Origin: Candidatus Binataceae bacterium
GTDB lineage: Bacteria; Desulfobacterota; Binatia; Binatales; Binataceae
Reading direction: 5' to 3'
DNA length: 55,337 nucleotides
Assembly (NCBI GenBank): GCA_036495685.1
Contig: DASXMJ010000007.1
Span: 1-55,337 of the forward strand
In this document: piece after piece, positions 1 to 8,447 of the stretch
Numbering within the stretch: the first letter of the stretch is position 1
Layout: every line of letters starts with the position of its first letter
The notes under the pieces: generated by a model
What the model was told of the DNA's origin: nothing
The model's database searches: none
Seen by the model: only the letters and a program-made list of their open reading frames with translations
Made by a program: the position numbers and the translations under genes

Positions 1-556
1 GACGTGGCCTGACGTTGGCGATCTGAAGGTTCGCCTGGCGAAAACCCCCTCGGGCGGCCAGCCGCAGCATCTCCTTCAAAGCCGCTTCGGGGGACTCGGG
101 CAGCATCGCCACGCCGATCAGGCGATCCGGAGCCGCGGCGCAAAACTCCGCAAGCCAGTCGTTGTAAGCGCGATAGCAGTAGTCGCGCAGCGCCGGATCC
201 TCGGCGATGATCGAGACGACCGGACCGAACATCACATGGGTTTGCACACCGTCGCGGTCCATGTCGGCCAGCCGCAACGCGGCAACCCCGGGACGGCGGT
301 CGCTCTGTTCGCTGATCCCGCTGCGGTCGAAGGCATTGATTACCGGGCTCGGCGGCCTCGCCGCTCCAGATGCGGGACGCTTGCCGAACCACGGACCCCA
401 AACCTTGCCTTCGCACAGCCACACCGCGCGTCCATCGCGCTCCTCCACCCGGGGTGCACGATCGCGCATCGACAACACCAGGCGCTGTGTCCACAGGTCG
501 TGGGGCAGCATCTGCAAGTCAATGTGGTCGTCGCACGAAATGATCTTGTAATCCAT
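1..556 (-). CDS. Amidohydrolase family protein (COG2159 type), C-terminus beyond the window
   Basis: The reading frame starts at the ATG complementary to 554-556 and stays open to the window edge, giving 185 codons. It opens with MDYKIISCDDHID, where a D-x-H pair near the N-terminus is the expected first metal-ligand motif of the TIM-barrel amidohydrolases related to aminocarboxymuconate semialdehyde decarboxylase. Further on come a stretch around LADMDRDGVQTHVMF and then YNDWLAEFC with APDRLIGVAMLP, all typical of COG2159 'predicted metal-dependent hydrolases'. A GGAGGG ribosome site (566-571 on the complement) sits 9 nt before the start. Members act on diverse substrates, so hydrolase versus decarboxylase and the substrate cannot be told. 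The missing C-terminus holds the remaining metal ligands. Confidence 0.85.
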   Translation of the reverse strand, partial: MDYKIISCDDHIDLQMLPHDLWTQRLVLSMRDRAPRVEERDGRAVWLCEGKVWGPWFGKRPASGAARPPSPVINAFDRSGISEQSDRRPGVAALRLADMDRDGVQTHVMFGPVVSIIAEDPALRDYCYRAYNDWLAEFCAAAPDRLIGVAMLPESPEAALKEMLRLAARGGFRQANLQIANVRPR

Positions 557-936
557 GCTCGGAAACCCTCCGATCTGCAGAACAACTTTCGCCTACAGGT
601 CGCGCCACAACCAACGGTAGTCGCATCAGATTCTCGCTACGTGACCGAAGCAAGAAATCCTCCCCTTTTTCGTTGTAGCGCAAAGCTACAAGGAGAAGGA
701 CCTGCGCATGTAGCGCCGGTACAATCCCTAGGTCGCAAACCGCCACCTTTATCTGCTTTCCAACCGCGTCCGTTACGAAAAGAGCTCGGCAATTTGGGCC
801 ATGTTAGTTTTTCGAGCTGTTCTGACTGATCACTATGGCCGGCGTGTCTGAAGCGCAACCAATCGTTCTGGCGGTAGATGGACAGGCACCCTAGATAGTA
901 GTTCGGATTGGCAACTCGAAACCGGGAGACGGGAAA
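557..936. other. Intergenic region with a perfect dyad at 673-691
   Basis: This 380-base divergent gap between the amidohydrolase and the VOC gene holds no convincing gene. The open frames crossing it have no ribosome site or recognisable protein. Its clearest structure is an inverted repeat, TTGTAGC (673-679) and GCTACAA (685-691) around GCAAA. It lies about 117 nt upstream of the amidohydrolase start. There is no T-run on the correct side for a terminator in either direction, so an operator-like role is possible but unproven. Confidence 0.4.
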
Positions 937-1320
937 ATGGAGTCCCAAACAGAATACGTTCACCACGGCAAGGGGACCGTGCGACCCTACATATACGGCC
1001 GTCTGGATTTGCTGGACTTCGTAAAGAAAGTATTTGATGCGATCGAATTAGAGCGCAACCAGCTCCCCAACGGGTTCCATGTTCAAGCGCAGATCGGCGA
1101 CTCGGTAATGGTGCTGTCCGCGATGGACCCGCCATACCAAGAAGCCACCCGGGGTTCTGTCTACGTCTACGTGCCCGATGTTGACGCGACCTATCAGCGC
1201 GCGCTCGCGGTGGGTGCAACCTCAGTCACCCAACCCACCGATAAACCCTGGAAAGGCAGAGCCGCCGGCGTAAGAGATTCGTTCGGCAACATTTGGTACA
1301 TCGAGACCTACCAAGGCTGA
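937..1320 (+). CDS. VOC (glyoxalase/bleomycin resistance) superfamily protein
   Basis: A 127-residue protein of the size of a single VOC module. It begins with a beta strand (VRPYIYGRLDLLDFVKKVF) and ends with the hallmark strand pair in which a Gly-Asn turn precedes an aromatic strand and a metal-ligand Glu (SFGNIWYIETYQG). The middle segment, GSVYVYVPDVDATYQRALAVG, matches the second beta-alpha-beta unit. This layout is closest to the PhnB-like branch. The metal and substrate are unknown, and functions range from isomerase and dioxygenase to drug binding. The start is supported by GGGAG 8-9 nt upstream. Confidence 0.85.
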   Translation: MESQTEYVHHGKGTVRPYIYGRLDLLDFVKKVFDAIELERNQLPNGFHVQAQIGDSVMVLSAMDPPYQEATRGSVYVYVPDVDATYQRALAVGATSVTQPTDKPWKGRAAGVRDSFGNIWYIETYQG

Positions 1321-1557
1321 ATAGAACCCTCGAGAAACGGTGTTAGACTGCCACTCGTCGACCGAGGGCCAACTCGCTCAAACCCCGAGATCCTCTTGAA
1401 GGGCAGGACGTAGTCCTGCCGCAGCCTAAAAACTTGTGGCCGCTGATGGTCGCAGCCGCGTCGGTTGGAGGTGACTTCAGCTTCCACCTGCGCTAACGCG
1501 GTCGATTTCTTTATCGCCGCGAGGACAATCTCGCGCACTCCGGATACACTGCCAGTC

Positions 1558-2031
1558 ATGAAACCAGCGAGTAACCTGGCCAATTTGCCGCCCAGGATTC
1601 TGAGCGCGCGCGCGATCGTACGAATGTTTCATCGCTTCGAATCGGCCTCGCGCGATTCCGATCTAAGCTTTGCCCAATACCGGATCCTGGGATTCCTGCA
1701 GAACGGACCGCATCGGGCCGGAGAGCTCGCGTTGGCCTCCGCGGTCAAGAAACCCACCGTCTCGGCCTTGCTCAACGGATTACGCCAGCGCGGCTGGATC
1801 TCGGATCGGACCAATCCCGTCGACGGGCGCGTCGTCACGGTGGTGCTGACCCCCTCCGGGCGTCGTCGGCTTCGCGCCTTCGACAACCAATTAGCCAGGA
1901 CGCTGGAATCATACCTGTCCAAAGCCGATCAACCGCTTATATTTGCGGCCCTGACCCGCCTGTACGGGTCTCTGAGCGCGATTGGATACGCTGATCACGG
2001 AGATGGCAGGCCCCGCCTACGTACGGCCTAG
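1558..2031 (+). CDS. MarR family transcriptional regulator
   Basis: A 157-residue winged-helix protein. Helices near residues 10-40 form the dimerisation arm. The segment LSFAQYRILGFLQNGPHRAGELA starts the DNA-binding domain, KKPTVSALLNGLRQRGWI is the recognition helix, and the wing contains the usual D-x-R motif (DRTNPVDGRVVTVVLTPSG). I chose the ATG at 1558 because it gives the normal MarR length; a longer frame opens at 1465 but adds 31 residues without family character. No strong ribosome site is visible. MarR proteins usually repress neighbouring genes in response to small phenolic or lipophilic ligands. The adjacent VOC and secreted hydrolase genes are possible targets, by inference only. 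Confidence 0.87.
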   Translation: MKPASNLANLPPRILSARAIVRMFHRFESASRDSDLSFAQYRILGFLQNGPHRAGELALASAVKKPTVSALLNGLRQRGWISDRTNPVDGRVVTVVLTPSGRRRLRAFDNQLARTLESYLSKADQPLIFAALTRLYGSLSAIGYADHGDGRPRLRTA

Positions 2032-2083
2032 TTGCGCGGCAAGATTGCGGTTTGAACGCGAGCTCGCCTAACTGACATTCTTC

Positions 2084-2113
2084 TTGACAACCAGTTTCCC
2101 CGAGCGAGATAGT
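2084..2113 (+). promoter_or_regulatory. Possible sigma-70 type promoter for the secreted hydrolase
   Basis: A consensus -35 box TTGACA (2084-2089) is followed after 18 nt by GATAGT (2108-2113), which matches four of six positions of the -10 consensus. It would leave a leader of about 195 nt before the ATG at 2317. No experimental support can be claimed. Confidence 0.35.
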
Positions 2114-2316
2114 TAGGGCAATCAAACTAGCTCTTCGTGGTGCGAGGGAGGACCAAGCCCGTCGCGCTCAAATGCGCGGGCCTGGTTTCCGATGATCGCA
2201 CTCGAAGTAACGCCCGCTCACGGATCGTTACGGGGAATCATGAGTTCTGCACCCGTTCGTAGCCATCTCGCACTCATTCTTGGCGAGCACGATGCGGCCA
2301 AACAGGAGGAACCAAC

Positions 2317-3801
2317 ATGAAAGCCAGGTTCTGGGGTCCAGGCGTCGTCGCACTGATTCTGATCGCCGCCGGCATAACTCCGAGGGCGGGGTTGGCCGCC
2401 GAGCCAAACCCTACCGTTACTGGACCGATCACCGGTGGATGTAGCCCCAACTGCCCTTCCCCACCCGGCCCGACCAACGGCATTCACGTTCCGGCCGCAT
2501 TCGACGGGGTCAGCAACCAAGCGTCCTTCATCGCCGCAGATTACACCGAAGAAGAGTTCCTCTTCTCGGGTACCGCCACCGCTTTCGAGCAGGACCCCGC
2601 TGCACCGGCCTGGACTTCGAACGGCGACTGGACCGCGATCCCCAGCACCACTCTCACCCCGATGGCGTACACGAGCCGGATGTTAGTGCGCAGGCCGACC
2701 GATCCGTCCAAGTTCAATGGCATCGTCGTTGTCGAATGGTTCAATGTCACCGCCTCGATCGATCTGGCGCCGGACTACGGTTACTACCAAAATGAGCTGC
2801 TCCGCGATGGATTCATCTGGGTCGGGGTAAGCGCACAACAGGTGGGTATCGACGGTTCTCCCTTCCTTCCGGGATTCGCCCTCAAGTCGTGGGACCCGGT
2901 CCGTTACGCGCCGTTGGCGCACCCGGGCGACGACTACTGCTACGACATCTACTCTCAGGCCGTGCAGGCTATTCGGCACCCCGTGGGGGTCAATCCGCTC
3001 GGCAGCGGCGCCTACGTAATCAAGGGCATCATCGCCGACGGTGAGTCGCAGTCGGCGGGGCGGATGGTCACCTACTACAACGCCGCCCAACCGCTCGCGC
3101 AGCTCTTCGATGGCTTCCTGATCCACAGCACCGGCCCTACTGGTGCCAACCTGTTCGGCGAATCCGGCGGAAGCGTACCCAGCCCCTCGAATTTGCGGAC
3201 CGACCAGCAACCCGCGCTCGTCTTCGAGACCGAGACTGACACGGCCTTTTACTTCCCGGCACGTCAAGCCAACGGTCCGACTTACCGGCTGTGGGAAGGA
3301 GCAGGAACGGCGCATGTCGATTCCTACGACCTGGCTTCGTTCATGTCGGATCCGGTCAATTCAGAGCCGTCGTATCCAGCCAATTCATGCAACTTCGAGG
3401 ACAATACCGCCCACGAACGTTATCTGATGGACGCGGCGCTGGTGCGCTTGAGTCAGTGGATCAATGGAGGAACCCTCCCCCCCACTGCACCGCCTATCGA
3501 CGTAGTCTCGGGAGTGATCCAGCGCAATTCACTCGACATCGCGCTCGGGGGAATTCGCCTACCGGAGATGGACGTGCCAACCGAAGTCGAGCAGGGTGTC
3601 GGGAATACCGGGAGCTTGTTTTGCTTCCTATTCGGAAGGACCTTGCCGCTGCCAGTCCCGCTGAGTTCACTGTATAAGAACCACGGCAACTACGTCTCGC
3701 AGTTTGTCCACGCGACGAACAATCTCGAGAAGGCGGGATTCCTGCTGGATCCCGACGCTCAAGATGCGAAGACCGGTGCCGCCCAGGCCGCGGTTCCTTG
3801 A
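2317..3801 (+). CDS. Secreted alpha/beta hydrolase-domain protein
   Basis: A 494-residue protein with a Sec signal peptide. Residues 1-28 have a basic start, then a hydrophobic core (VVALILIAAGI), with likely cleavage at GLA-A. The mature part matches the alpha/beta hydrolase domain family (Pfam Abhydrolase_10): strand IVVVEWFN, then NELLRDGFIWVGVSAQ, and a nucleophile-elbow-like GESQSAG around residue 245. An acid (TETD) and a conserved His (GTAHVD) follow at plausible triad positions. The ribosome site AGGAGG lies just upstream of the ATG. Substrates are unknown. It points toward the membrane protein on the other strand, with a hairpin between them. Confidence 0.85.
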   Translation: MKARFWGPGVVALILIAAGITPRAGLAAEPNPTVTGPITGGCSPNCPSPPGPTNGIHVPAAFDGVSNQASFIAADYTEEEFLFSGTATAFEQDPAAPAWTSNGDWTAIPSTTLTPMAYTSRMLVRRPTDPSKFNGIVVVEWFNVTASIDLAPDYGYYQNELLRDGFIWVGVSAQQVGIDGSPFLPGFALKSWDPVRYAPLAHPGDDYCYDIYSQAVQAIRHPVGVNPLGSGAYVIKGIIADGESQSAGRMVTYYNAAQPLAQLFDGFLIHSTGPTGANLFGESGGSVPSPSNLRTDQQPALVFETETDTAFYFPARQANGPTYRLWEGAGTAHVDSYDLASFMSDPVNSEPSYPANSCNFEDNTAHERYLMDAALVRLSQWINGGTLPPTAPPIDVVSGVIQRNSLDIALGGIRLPEMDVPTEVEQGVGNTGSLFCFLFGRTLPLPVPLSSLYKNHGNYVSQFVHATNNLEKAGFLLDPDAQDAKTGAAQAAVP

Positions 3802-3813
3802 ACTTGGGGTGCT

Positions 3814-3843
3814 GCACGACTGTGTCCTCAGGCAGAGTCGTGC
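3814..3843. terminator. Hairpin between convergent genes, possible two-way terminator
   Basis: GCACGACT (3814-3821) and AGTCGTGC (3836-3843) form a perfect 8-bp stem with a 14-nt loop. It lies between the stop of the secreted hydrolase and the stop of the opposing membrane protein. There is no T-run on either side, so termination would not be of the classic intrinsic kind. Confidence 0.4.
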
Positions 3844-3870
3844 CGCCGCCGCAAAAGCCGAGGCCTGCTT

Positions 3871-4269
3871 TCAGGTCAATTGTGGTCTGCGTTGGGTGAG
3901 CAAAATCGCAGAACCCCACGAGACTCCGAGCGCGATCACCACATAAATTACTGCGAAGAGCGGCGCTTGCCAGTTCTGCGGAGTTTTGATCGTAAAGAGC
4001 GTCATATTGATGAGCACGTAAGCGGCGTATGCCCACGCCATCGGCACCGCCCAACGTTTCTGTCGCCAGATCCCAATTACGTATACGACCAGGAATAGTC
4101 CGAAGGCGGGTCCGAGTATGGCGTTGGCCAAACCCGACGTTTTCGTTCCAAAGAATACAAAGCCGGCTCGGCCTCTGCTGAGCGGTTTTGAAAAATTCGA
4201 CACCGCGAGCAATGCGAGTAAGATCGAGAAGACCGTCAGGATTGGACCACGCGTGGTTTTTTCTTCCAT
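3871..4269 (-). CDS. Small four-helix integral membrane protein of unknown function
   Basis: The 132-residue product has four hydrophobic segments: ILTVFSILLALLAVSNF, then NAILGPAFGLFLVVYVIGIW, WAVPMAWAYAAYVLINMTLF and LFAVIYVVIALGVSWGSAILL. A basic loop (RQKRWAVP) separates the second and third. I chose the ATG at 4269 (MEEKTTRG) because GAGG lies about 10 nt before it; the upstream extension is Arg-rich and not membrane-like. I do not recognise the family, and no catalytic motif is visible. It is transcribed alone, convergent with the secreted hydrolase. Confidence 0.75.
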   Translation of the reverse strand: MEEKTTRGPILTVFSILLALLAVSNFSKPLSRGRAGFVFFGTKTSGLANAILGPAFGLFLVVYVIGIWRQKRWAVPMAWAYAAYVLINMTLFTIKTPQNWQAPLFAVIYVVIALGVSWGSAILLTQRRPQLT

Positions 4270-4495
4270 GGAGAATCGCCTCGGGCCGGTTGATTCGCAC
4301 AATCGACGGTGCACCCACGGGCGCACGCTCATTGATTATCTGAGCCATTCTGAAGCGGAATCTGCTCCCAGCCTAGTGCTGATCTGAGCTCGCATCGCTG
4401 CGCGCGGTGTCCTCAACGGAAGTTCTCGTCGGGACGGACCGTTCTCATCGAAAGCGCCCGCCCAAGCTATTTCCGATTAGGGCCGAGCAATCTCC

Positions 4496-5263
4496 GTGAC
4501 AGTGCGGGACGGATACACCAGATTGCACCGCTTGATGGCGGTGGCTAACCTTGAATTGATGGATCTCAATGCGGGTGAACCGCTTAACCTGATCTTTGAC
4601 GCCGATGATACGCTGTGGGATTCCAACATCCATTTCCTCGAAGCGTGCGATGCGTTTGTCCTGGCGTGCATGGACGCCGGCGTTCCCGGGCCGGCGGACC
4701 GCATCAAAAGTGCGATTCGCGATGCCGAACTGGAGCTGATTCAGACTCTAGGCTATGGCCGCAAGCCGTACGTGCTCGCCCTTCATCAGGCAGGGCGCGA
4801 ATTGATAACCAATGGCGACGGCGCGTGGCTACAGGCGGAAATCGATCGGATCGGCGATTATTTGATCGAGCGACACTGCGAATTGCTGCCCGACGTCGAC
4901 ACCACTTTGCTCGAATTGTCCCGCCGCCACACCCTGCTGCTGCTGACCAAGGGTCAGCGCGATGAGCAACTGGGCAAGCTGGCGCACACCGGCCTGATGC
5001 CCCTGTTCAGCCGAATCGAGACACCCCACGAAAAAAACACCGAGGCCTACCAGCGCCTGATTCGTGAGGCGGAATTGCATCCGGAGTGCACCTGGATGAT
5101 CGGCAACAGCCCGCGCTCCGATATCAACCCCGCCGTTCGCGCCGGGCTGCACGCGGTCTTTATCCCTTACCCGCATACCTGGGAGCTGGAAGACGAGGAG
5201 CTGCTGGTGAGCGAACGCATCGTCGAGATCGAAGCCTTCCGCCACTTGCTGCAGTTGTTCTAG
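4496..5263 (+). CDS. HAD superfamily hydrolase
   Basis: All four HAD motifs can be read in order: the nucleophile motif LIFDADDTLW, motif II as LLLTKGQ, the motif III Lys in PHEKNTEAY, and motif IV GNSPRSDINPA. The helical insert between motifs I and II is a C1 cap, as in phosphoglycolate-phosphatase-like or YfnB-like enzymes (COG1011). Substrates are probably small phosphorylated metabolites. The start is uncertain: GTG at 4496 gives 255 residues, while ATG at 4535 or 4559 would place motif I closer to the N-terminus, as is usual. The gene is 13 nt upstream of the metallophosphoesterase and very likely cotranscribed with it. Confidence 0.88.
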   Translation: MTVRDGYTRLHRLMAVANLELMDLNAGEPLNLIFDADDTLWDSNIHFLEACDAFVLACMDAGVPGPADRIKSAIRDAELELIQTLGYGRKPYVLALHQAGRELITNGDGAWLQAEIDRIGDYLIERHCELLPDVDTTLLELSRRHTLLLLTKGQRDEQLGKLAHTGLMPLFSRIETPHEKNTEAYQRLIREAELHPECTWMIGNSPRSDINPAVRAGLHAVFIPYPHTWELEDEELLVSERIVEIEAFRHLLQLF

Positions 5264-5276
5264 AATCGACCCTTCG

Positions 5277-6254
5277 ATGCCCAAAGCGGAACCTACAGCA
5301 GAGCGCGCCACGAACTCCGCGCCGACGAGGACCCGAAAGGGACGACCGCCTCTCGCCCTGCGCCCGCTCCATCGCATGTGGCGCAAGACGATCGATGAAA
5401 TCGAGGTTTCGCGCATCGACTTGCCGGTGCGCAAGCTCCGCGACGCCCATCGCAAGACGGTCGCCTGCCAGATCAGCGATTTTCACGTGGATCGCGATGA
5501 GGATCTCGCGCGGCTCTTCCTGGCAGTCGAAGCAGTCAATCGCGAGCATCCGGATTTCGTGTTCCTCACCGGCGACTATTTCTCCGGCCCGGACACGATG
5601 CTGCGCTATGTTGATGCATTCCGCGGCGCACTGCGCCAGCTGAAGCCCAAGGCAGGATTGTTCGCGATTCTAGGCAATCACGATCACTGGTCCTCATCCG
5701 AACGTGTCACCGAGGCGCTGCAGGCCGCGGGCGCCGAGGTCCTGGTCAATGAGAGCCGGCGCGTCGGTGTCAATGGTTCCGAGCTGGTGGTGGTGGGTAT
5801 CGACGATCTGTGGGCGCGGCGCGCGGAACCGGTGCGCGCCTTCAGCCAGGTGCGACCCGGCGATACAACCATCGTGCTGGCGCACAATCCCGACACCGCG
5901 CTCTACGCGAAGCATCTGCAGCCGGGGGTGATGCTATCCGGTCATACCCACGGCGGCGTGGTGCGCATCCCCTACTATGGCTCGCCCTTCAAATCGATTT
6001 TGAAGATCGGCAAACGCTTTTACTCGGGCCTCAACCGCTTCGAAGACTTCTACATCTATACAAATCGGGGGCTCGGCACCTTCTGGCTACGAATCCGAAT
6101 TAACTGCCGCCCCGAGGTCTCGCGCTTCAACCTGATTCCCTTCTCGGAAGCCAACGAAGCGGCCGCACCCGCAGTGCGGCGCCGTCCGCGCCGGCGGGTC
6201 CGGCATATTCAGGGGCCCCGGCGCACCAGCAAGCGCCATCATCCCGCTCACTAA
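5277..6254 (+). CDS. Metallophosphoesterase (calcineurin-like, YaeI/YkuE type)
   Basis: A 325-residue protein with the full dinuclear metal-site motif series: QISDFHVD, LTGDYFSG, ILGNHDHW, LAHNPD and SGHTHGG. The order and spacing fit the YaeI/YkuE/LpxG group, which includes membrane-associated phosphodiesterases and UDP-2,3-diacylglucosamine hydrolases. The N-terminal 60 residues are basic and have no clear membrane anchor, and the last 30 are Arg-rich and disordered. It follows the HAD gene by 13 nt, so the two phosphohydrolases probably form an operon. A role in lipid A precursor or phospholipid turnover is only a possibility. Confidence 0.88.
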   Translation: MPKAEPTAERATNSAPTRTRKGRPPLALRPLHRMWRKTIDEIEVSRIDLPVRKLRDAHRKTVACQISDFHVDRDEDLARLFLAVEAVNREHPDFVFLTGDYFSGPDTMLRYVDAFRGALRQLKPKAGLFAILGNHDHWSSSERVTEALQAAGAEVLVNESRRVGVNGSELVVVGIDDLWARRAEPVRAFSQVRPGDTTIVLAHNPDTALYAKHLQPGVMLSGHTHGGVVRIPYYGSPFKSILKIGKRFYSGLNRFEDFYIYTNRGLGTFWLRIRINCRPEVSRFNLIPFSEANEAAAPAVRRRPRRRVRHIQGPRRTSKRHHPAH

Positions 6255-6332
6255 CAAGGCGCCGAAAGCGTCGGGATCGAGAAGTTCGATTTCGACGACC
6301 CCTGCGAGAAAGTTCGCCGGTTTCCGCTAGCT

Positions 6333-6396
6333 TTCTCGCCCTGGGGGAGATTACCGTGAGGAAGCTGCCCGGGAAAATCCATTTTCCTGGCCTGCA
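6333..6396 (+). repeat. Copy A of a two-hairpin intergenic repeat
   Basis: This block resembles 8044-8109 in the same orientation. Shared elements in order are a CTC-rich/GGG-rich hairpin (CTCGCCCTGGGGGAG), a linker GAGATTACCGTGAGG-AAGC, and a second hairpin with GAAAA-TCC-TTTTC at its centre flanked by paired G/C arms. The flanks of the second hairpin differ between copies but still pair. The copy ends just before the AAGGAG ribosome site of the hydantoinase gene, so it would lie in that gene's 5' leader. Confidence 0.55.
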
Positions 6397-6414
6397 TTTC
6401 AAGGAGCAGCCGCA

Positions 6415-7800
6415 GTGCTCGATCTCGCGATCGTCGGCGCAACCGTGGTAACCCCGTCGGGGGTTTCACCTACCGACCTCGGGGTCCGCGCCGAAAAAAT
6501 TGTTGAGCTGAGCGCACCCGGGGCGCTCACTGCGCAGGCATCCCAGACCATCGATGCCACCGGAATGCTCCTGCTCCCCGGCGCCATCGATCCACACACG
6601 CATCTCGATGCAGAAATGTTTGCCTCACGTACCGCCGACGACTTCGAATCGGGGACAATTGCTGCCAGTGCAGGCGGAGTCACTTCGATAATCGACTACG
6701 CGTTTCAACCCGAGAACGGTTCGCTCGCCGATGCGGCTCGTAAGTGGCACGCAAAGGCGCAAGGCCGCGCGGTCATCGACTACGGATTTCACGTCGCGAT
6801 ACTGGACCCGACCCCCGACGCTATTGCGGAGATTCCTTACATCGTCGATCACGGAATCAGCAGTTTCAAGATTTTCATGATGAACCGGTTCGAGGCGCGC
6901 GTGCGCGACTTCATGCGCGCGTTTCGTGCGGCCGCTGAAGCGGGTGCCCTACTCACCATACACGCGGAAGACGAACACCTGATCGGCTACTGCACCGAAC
7001 GCCTGCTGGCGGAGGGCCATCGCGGGGTCGAGTATTTCGCAGCCAGCCGTCCGCCGCTGGTGGAGGAGGCGGCCGTCAAGCGGGCACTTGCGATGGCGAC
7101 CATCGCGGGTGCGCCGGCCTATTTTGTTCATCTGTCGAGTGCGCGCGCGATCGATGCGATTCGCCGTGCCCGCGGCGAGGGCCGCGACGTGCTCGCCGAA
7201 ACGCGGCCCATCTATCTGTATCTGACCGAAGATCGCTTCCGCGAGCCGCAGGGTGAACGGTACGTCGGGTATCCGCCACTGCGTCCACAGCGCGACGTCG
7301 ACGCAATTTGGGAGGGTCTCGCCGACGGAACCATCGATGTGGTCGCAACCGACCATTGCTGCTGGATGCTGCAGCAGAAGCTGTCGGCGGACCGCTTCAC
7401 GCGCATCAGACCGGGAATGTCGAATCTGGAGACACTCGTGCCAATGCTTTACTCGGAGGGCGTCGGCAAGCGTCGTATTTCGCTCCAGCGGATGGTCGAC
7501 CTGGTGGCAACCAATCCCGCGAAGATTTTCGGGCTCTATCCGCGCAAGGGCGCGATCACGGTCGGCGCCGATGCCGACCTTGTGGTGTTCGACCCCAGCC
7601 GCAAAGTGGTGATCCGCAGCACGGAAATGCATTCGCGCGCCGACTACGATCCATTTGAAGGGTTCGAAGTAACCGGATGGCCGCGGGAAACCATCTCGCA
7701 CGGCGAAGTCATCGTCGCCGATCGCAAACCCGACGCGCGCGCAGGCCGCGGTCAATTCCTCACGCGGGGAAAATTTTCGCCGAACTGGCGCGAGTTGTAG
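6415..7800 (+). CDS. Dihydropyrimidinase / D-hydantoinase-like amidohydrolase
   Basis: A 461-residue cyclic amidohydrolase. The GTG start is fixed by AAGGAG 8 nt upstream. Metal-site features appear in order: GAIDPHTHLD, the Lys of ISSFKIFMM (expected to be carboxylated and to bridge the metals), TIHAEDE, FVHLSS and DVVATDHC. The small beta-sandwich domain is formed by both termini (LAIVGATVVTPSG and GADADLVVFDP). The family hydrolyses cyclic amide bonds of dihydropyrimidines or 5-substituted hydantoins. Pyrimidine catabolism partners such as beta-ureidopropionase or dihydropyrimidine dehydrogenase are absent nearby, so the natural substrate is open. Two related hairpin repeats flank the gene. 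Confidence 0.9.
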   Translation: MLDLAIVGATVVTPSGVSPTDLGVRAEKIVELSAPGALTAQASQTIDATGMLLLPGAIDPHTHLDAEMFASRTADDFESGTIAASAGGVTSIIDYAFQPENGSLADAARKWHAKAQGRAVIDYGFHVAILDPTPDAIAEIPYIVDHGISSFKIFMMNRFEARVRDFMRAFRAAAEAGALLTIHAEDEHLIGYCTERLLAEGHRGVEYFAASRPPLVEEAAVKRALAMATIAGAPAYFVHLSSARAIDAIRRARGEGRDVLAETRPIYLYLTEDRFREPQGERYVGYPPLRPQRDVDAIWEGLADGTIDVVATDHCCWMLQQKLSADRFTRIRPGMSNLETLVPMLYSEGVGKRRISLQRMVDLVATNPAKIFGLYPRKGAITVGADADLVVFDPSRKVVIRSTEMHSRADYDPFEGFEVTGWPRETISHGEVIVADRKPDARAGRGQFLTRGKFSPNWREL

Positions 7801-8447
7801 ACGCCTGCGGCCAGCGCCGACCCGGAGAAGCGCTGGAAATCACCTCGATGGTCGGCGTCCTCGGGACATTCGCGATTAGCCGGCCAGAACTTAGGTCGGT
7901 GCGACTTATCGCGCTCATGGTTGCCGCTCGAATCAAAGCCGAGTCCGGACGCATTAGCAGGGTGTTGAAAAGAAGTACTGAGGACTTCAGGCGATGATGA
8001 TGAGTCTAAACACTCTGCGAAAAAGATGGTTTCTTTCCTTTAGTTCTCTCCCCGGGAAGAGATAACAGTGAGGGAAGCAGGCTGCGAAAATCCCTTTTCA
8101 CTCGCCTGCTAGGAACTCCTCGTTCCCGATCTCATCCCGCGGATAGGTAAGTTTCGCGGCCGCAAAAAATTCTGCGTGACACTGTGAGTGTTGATACGCT
8201 GATCGTGGTGGCGCTCGTTTCCATGGCCTCCGCCAAGAATGTGGACTGGTGCGTCCAAAATTGCCACCATAATACAGGAAGCGAGTCAGCCGCCTGACAG
8301 GCTGACGGCCGCGACGCGTTTTTTTTCCATCGCGCGCCTCTCGCGTGGTTTTGGCAATGTTGTTCCGGCCCCAACCGTAATGTTCGATCGTCTTGATTAA
8401 ATCATTTGCACCGCAACGGACTGCGCGCTTCGGTCGTCAACTTAAAT
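7801..8447. other. Long intergenic region before the efflux operon
   Basis: About 650 bases without a convincing gene. CCAGCGC (7811-7817) and GCGCTGG (7830-7836) make a 7-bp hairpin right after the hydantoinase stop. It may limit read-through, although no T-run follows. A second copy of the hairpin repeat is at 8044-8109. The stretch from 8110 to 8447 should carry the promoter of the efflux operon, but no box is clear enough to call. A short open frame on the complement near 8132-8374 has no protein-like character. Confidence 0.4.
8044..8109 (+). repeat. Copy B of the two-hairpin intergenic repeat
   Basis: The same layout as 6333-6396: hairpin one (TCTCTCCCCGGGAAGAGA), linker with GTGAGGGAAGC, and hairpin two with a perfect outer stem AGCAGGC/GCCTGCT and inner GAAAA/TTTTC. 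Positions that differ from copy A largely preserve pairing, as expected of a mobile or multicopy hairpin element of the REP type rather than chance. It lies downstream of the hydantoinase, with no gene inside it. Confidence 0.55.
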
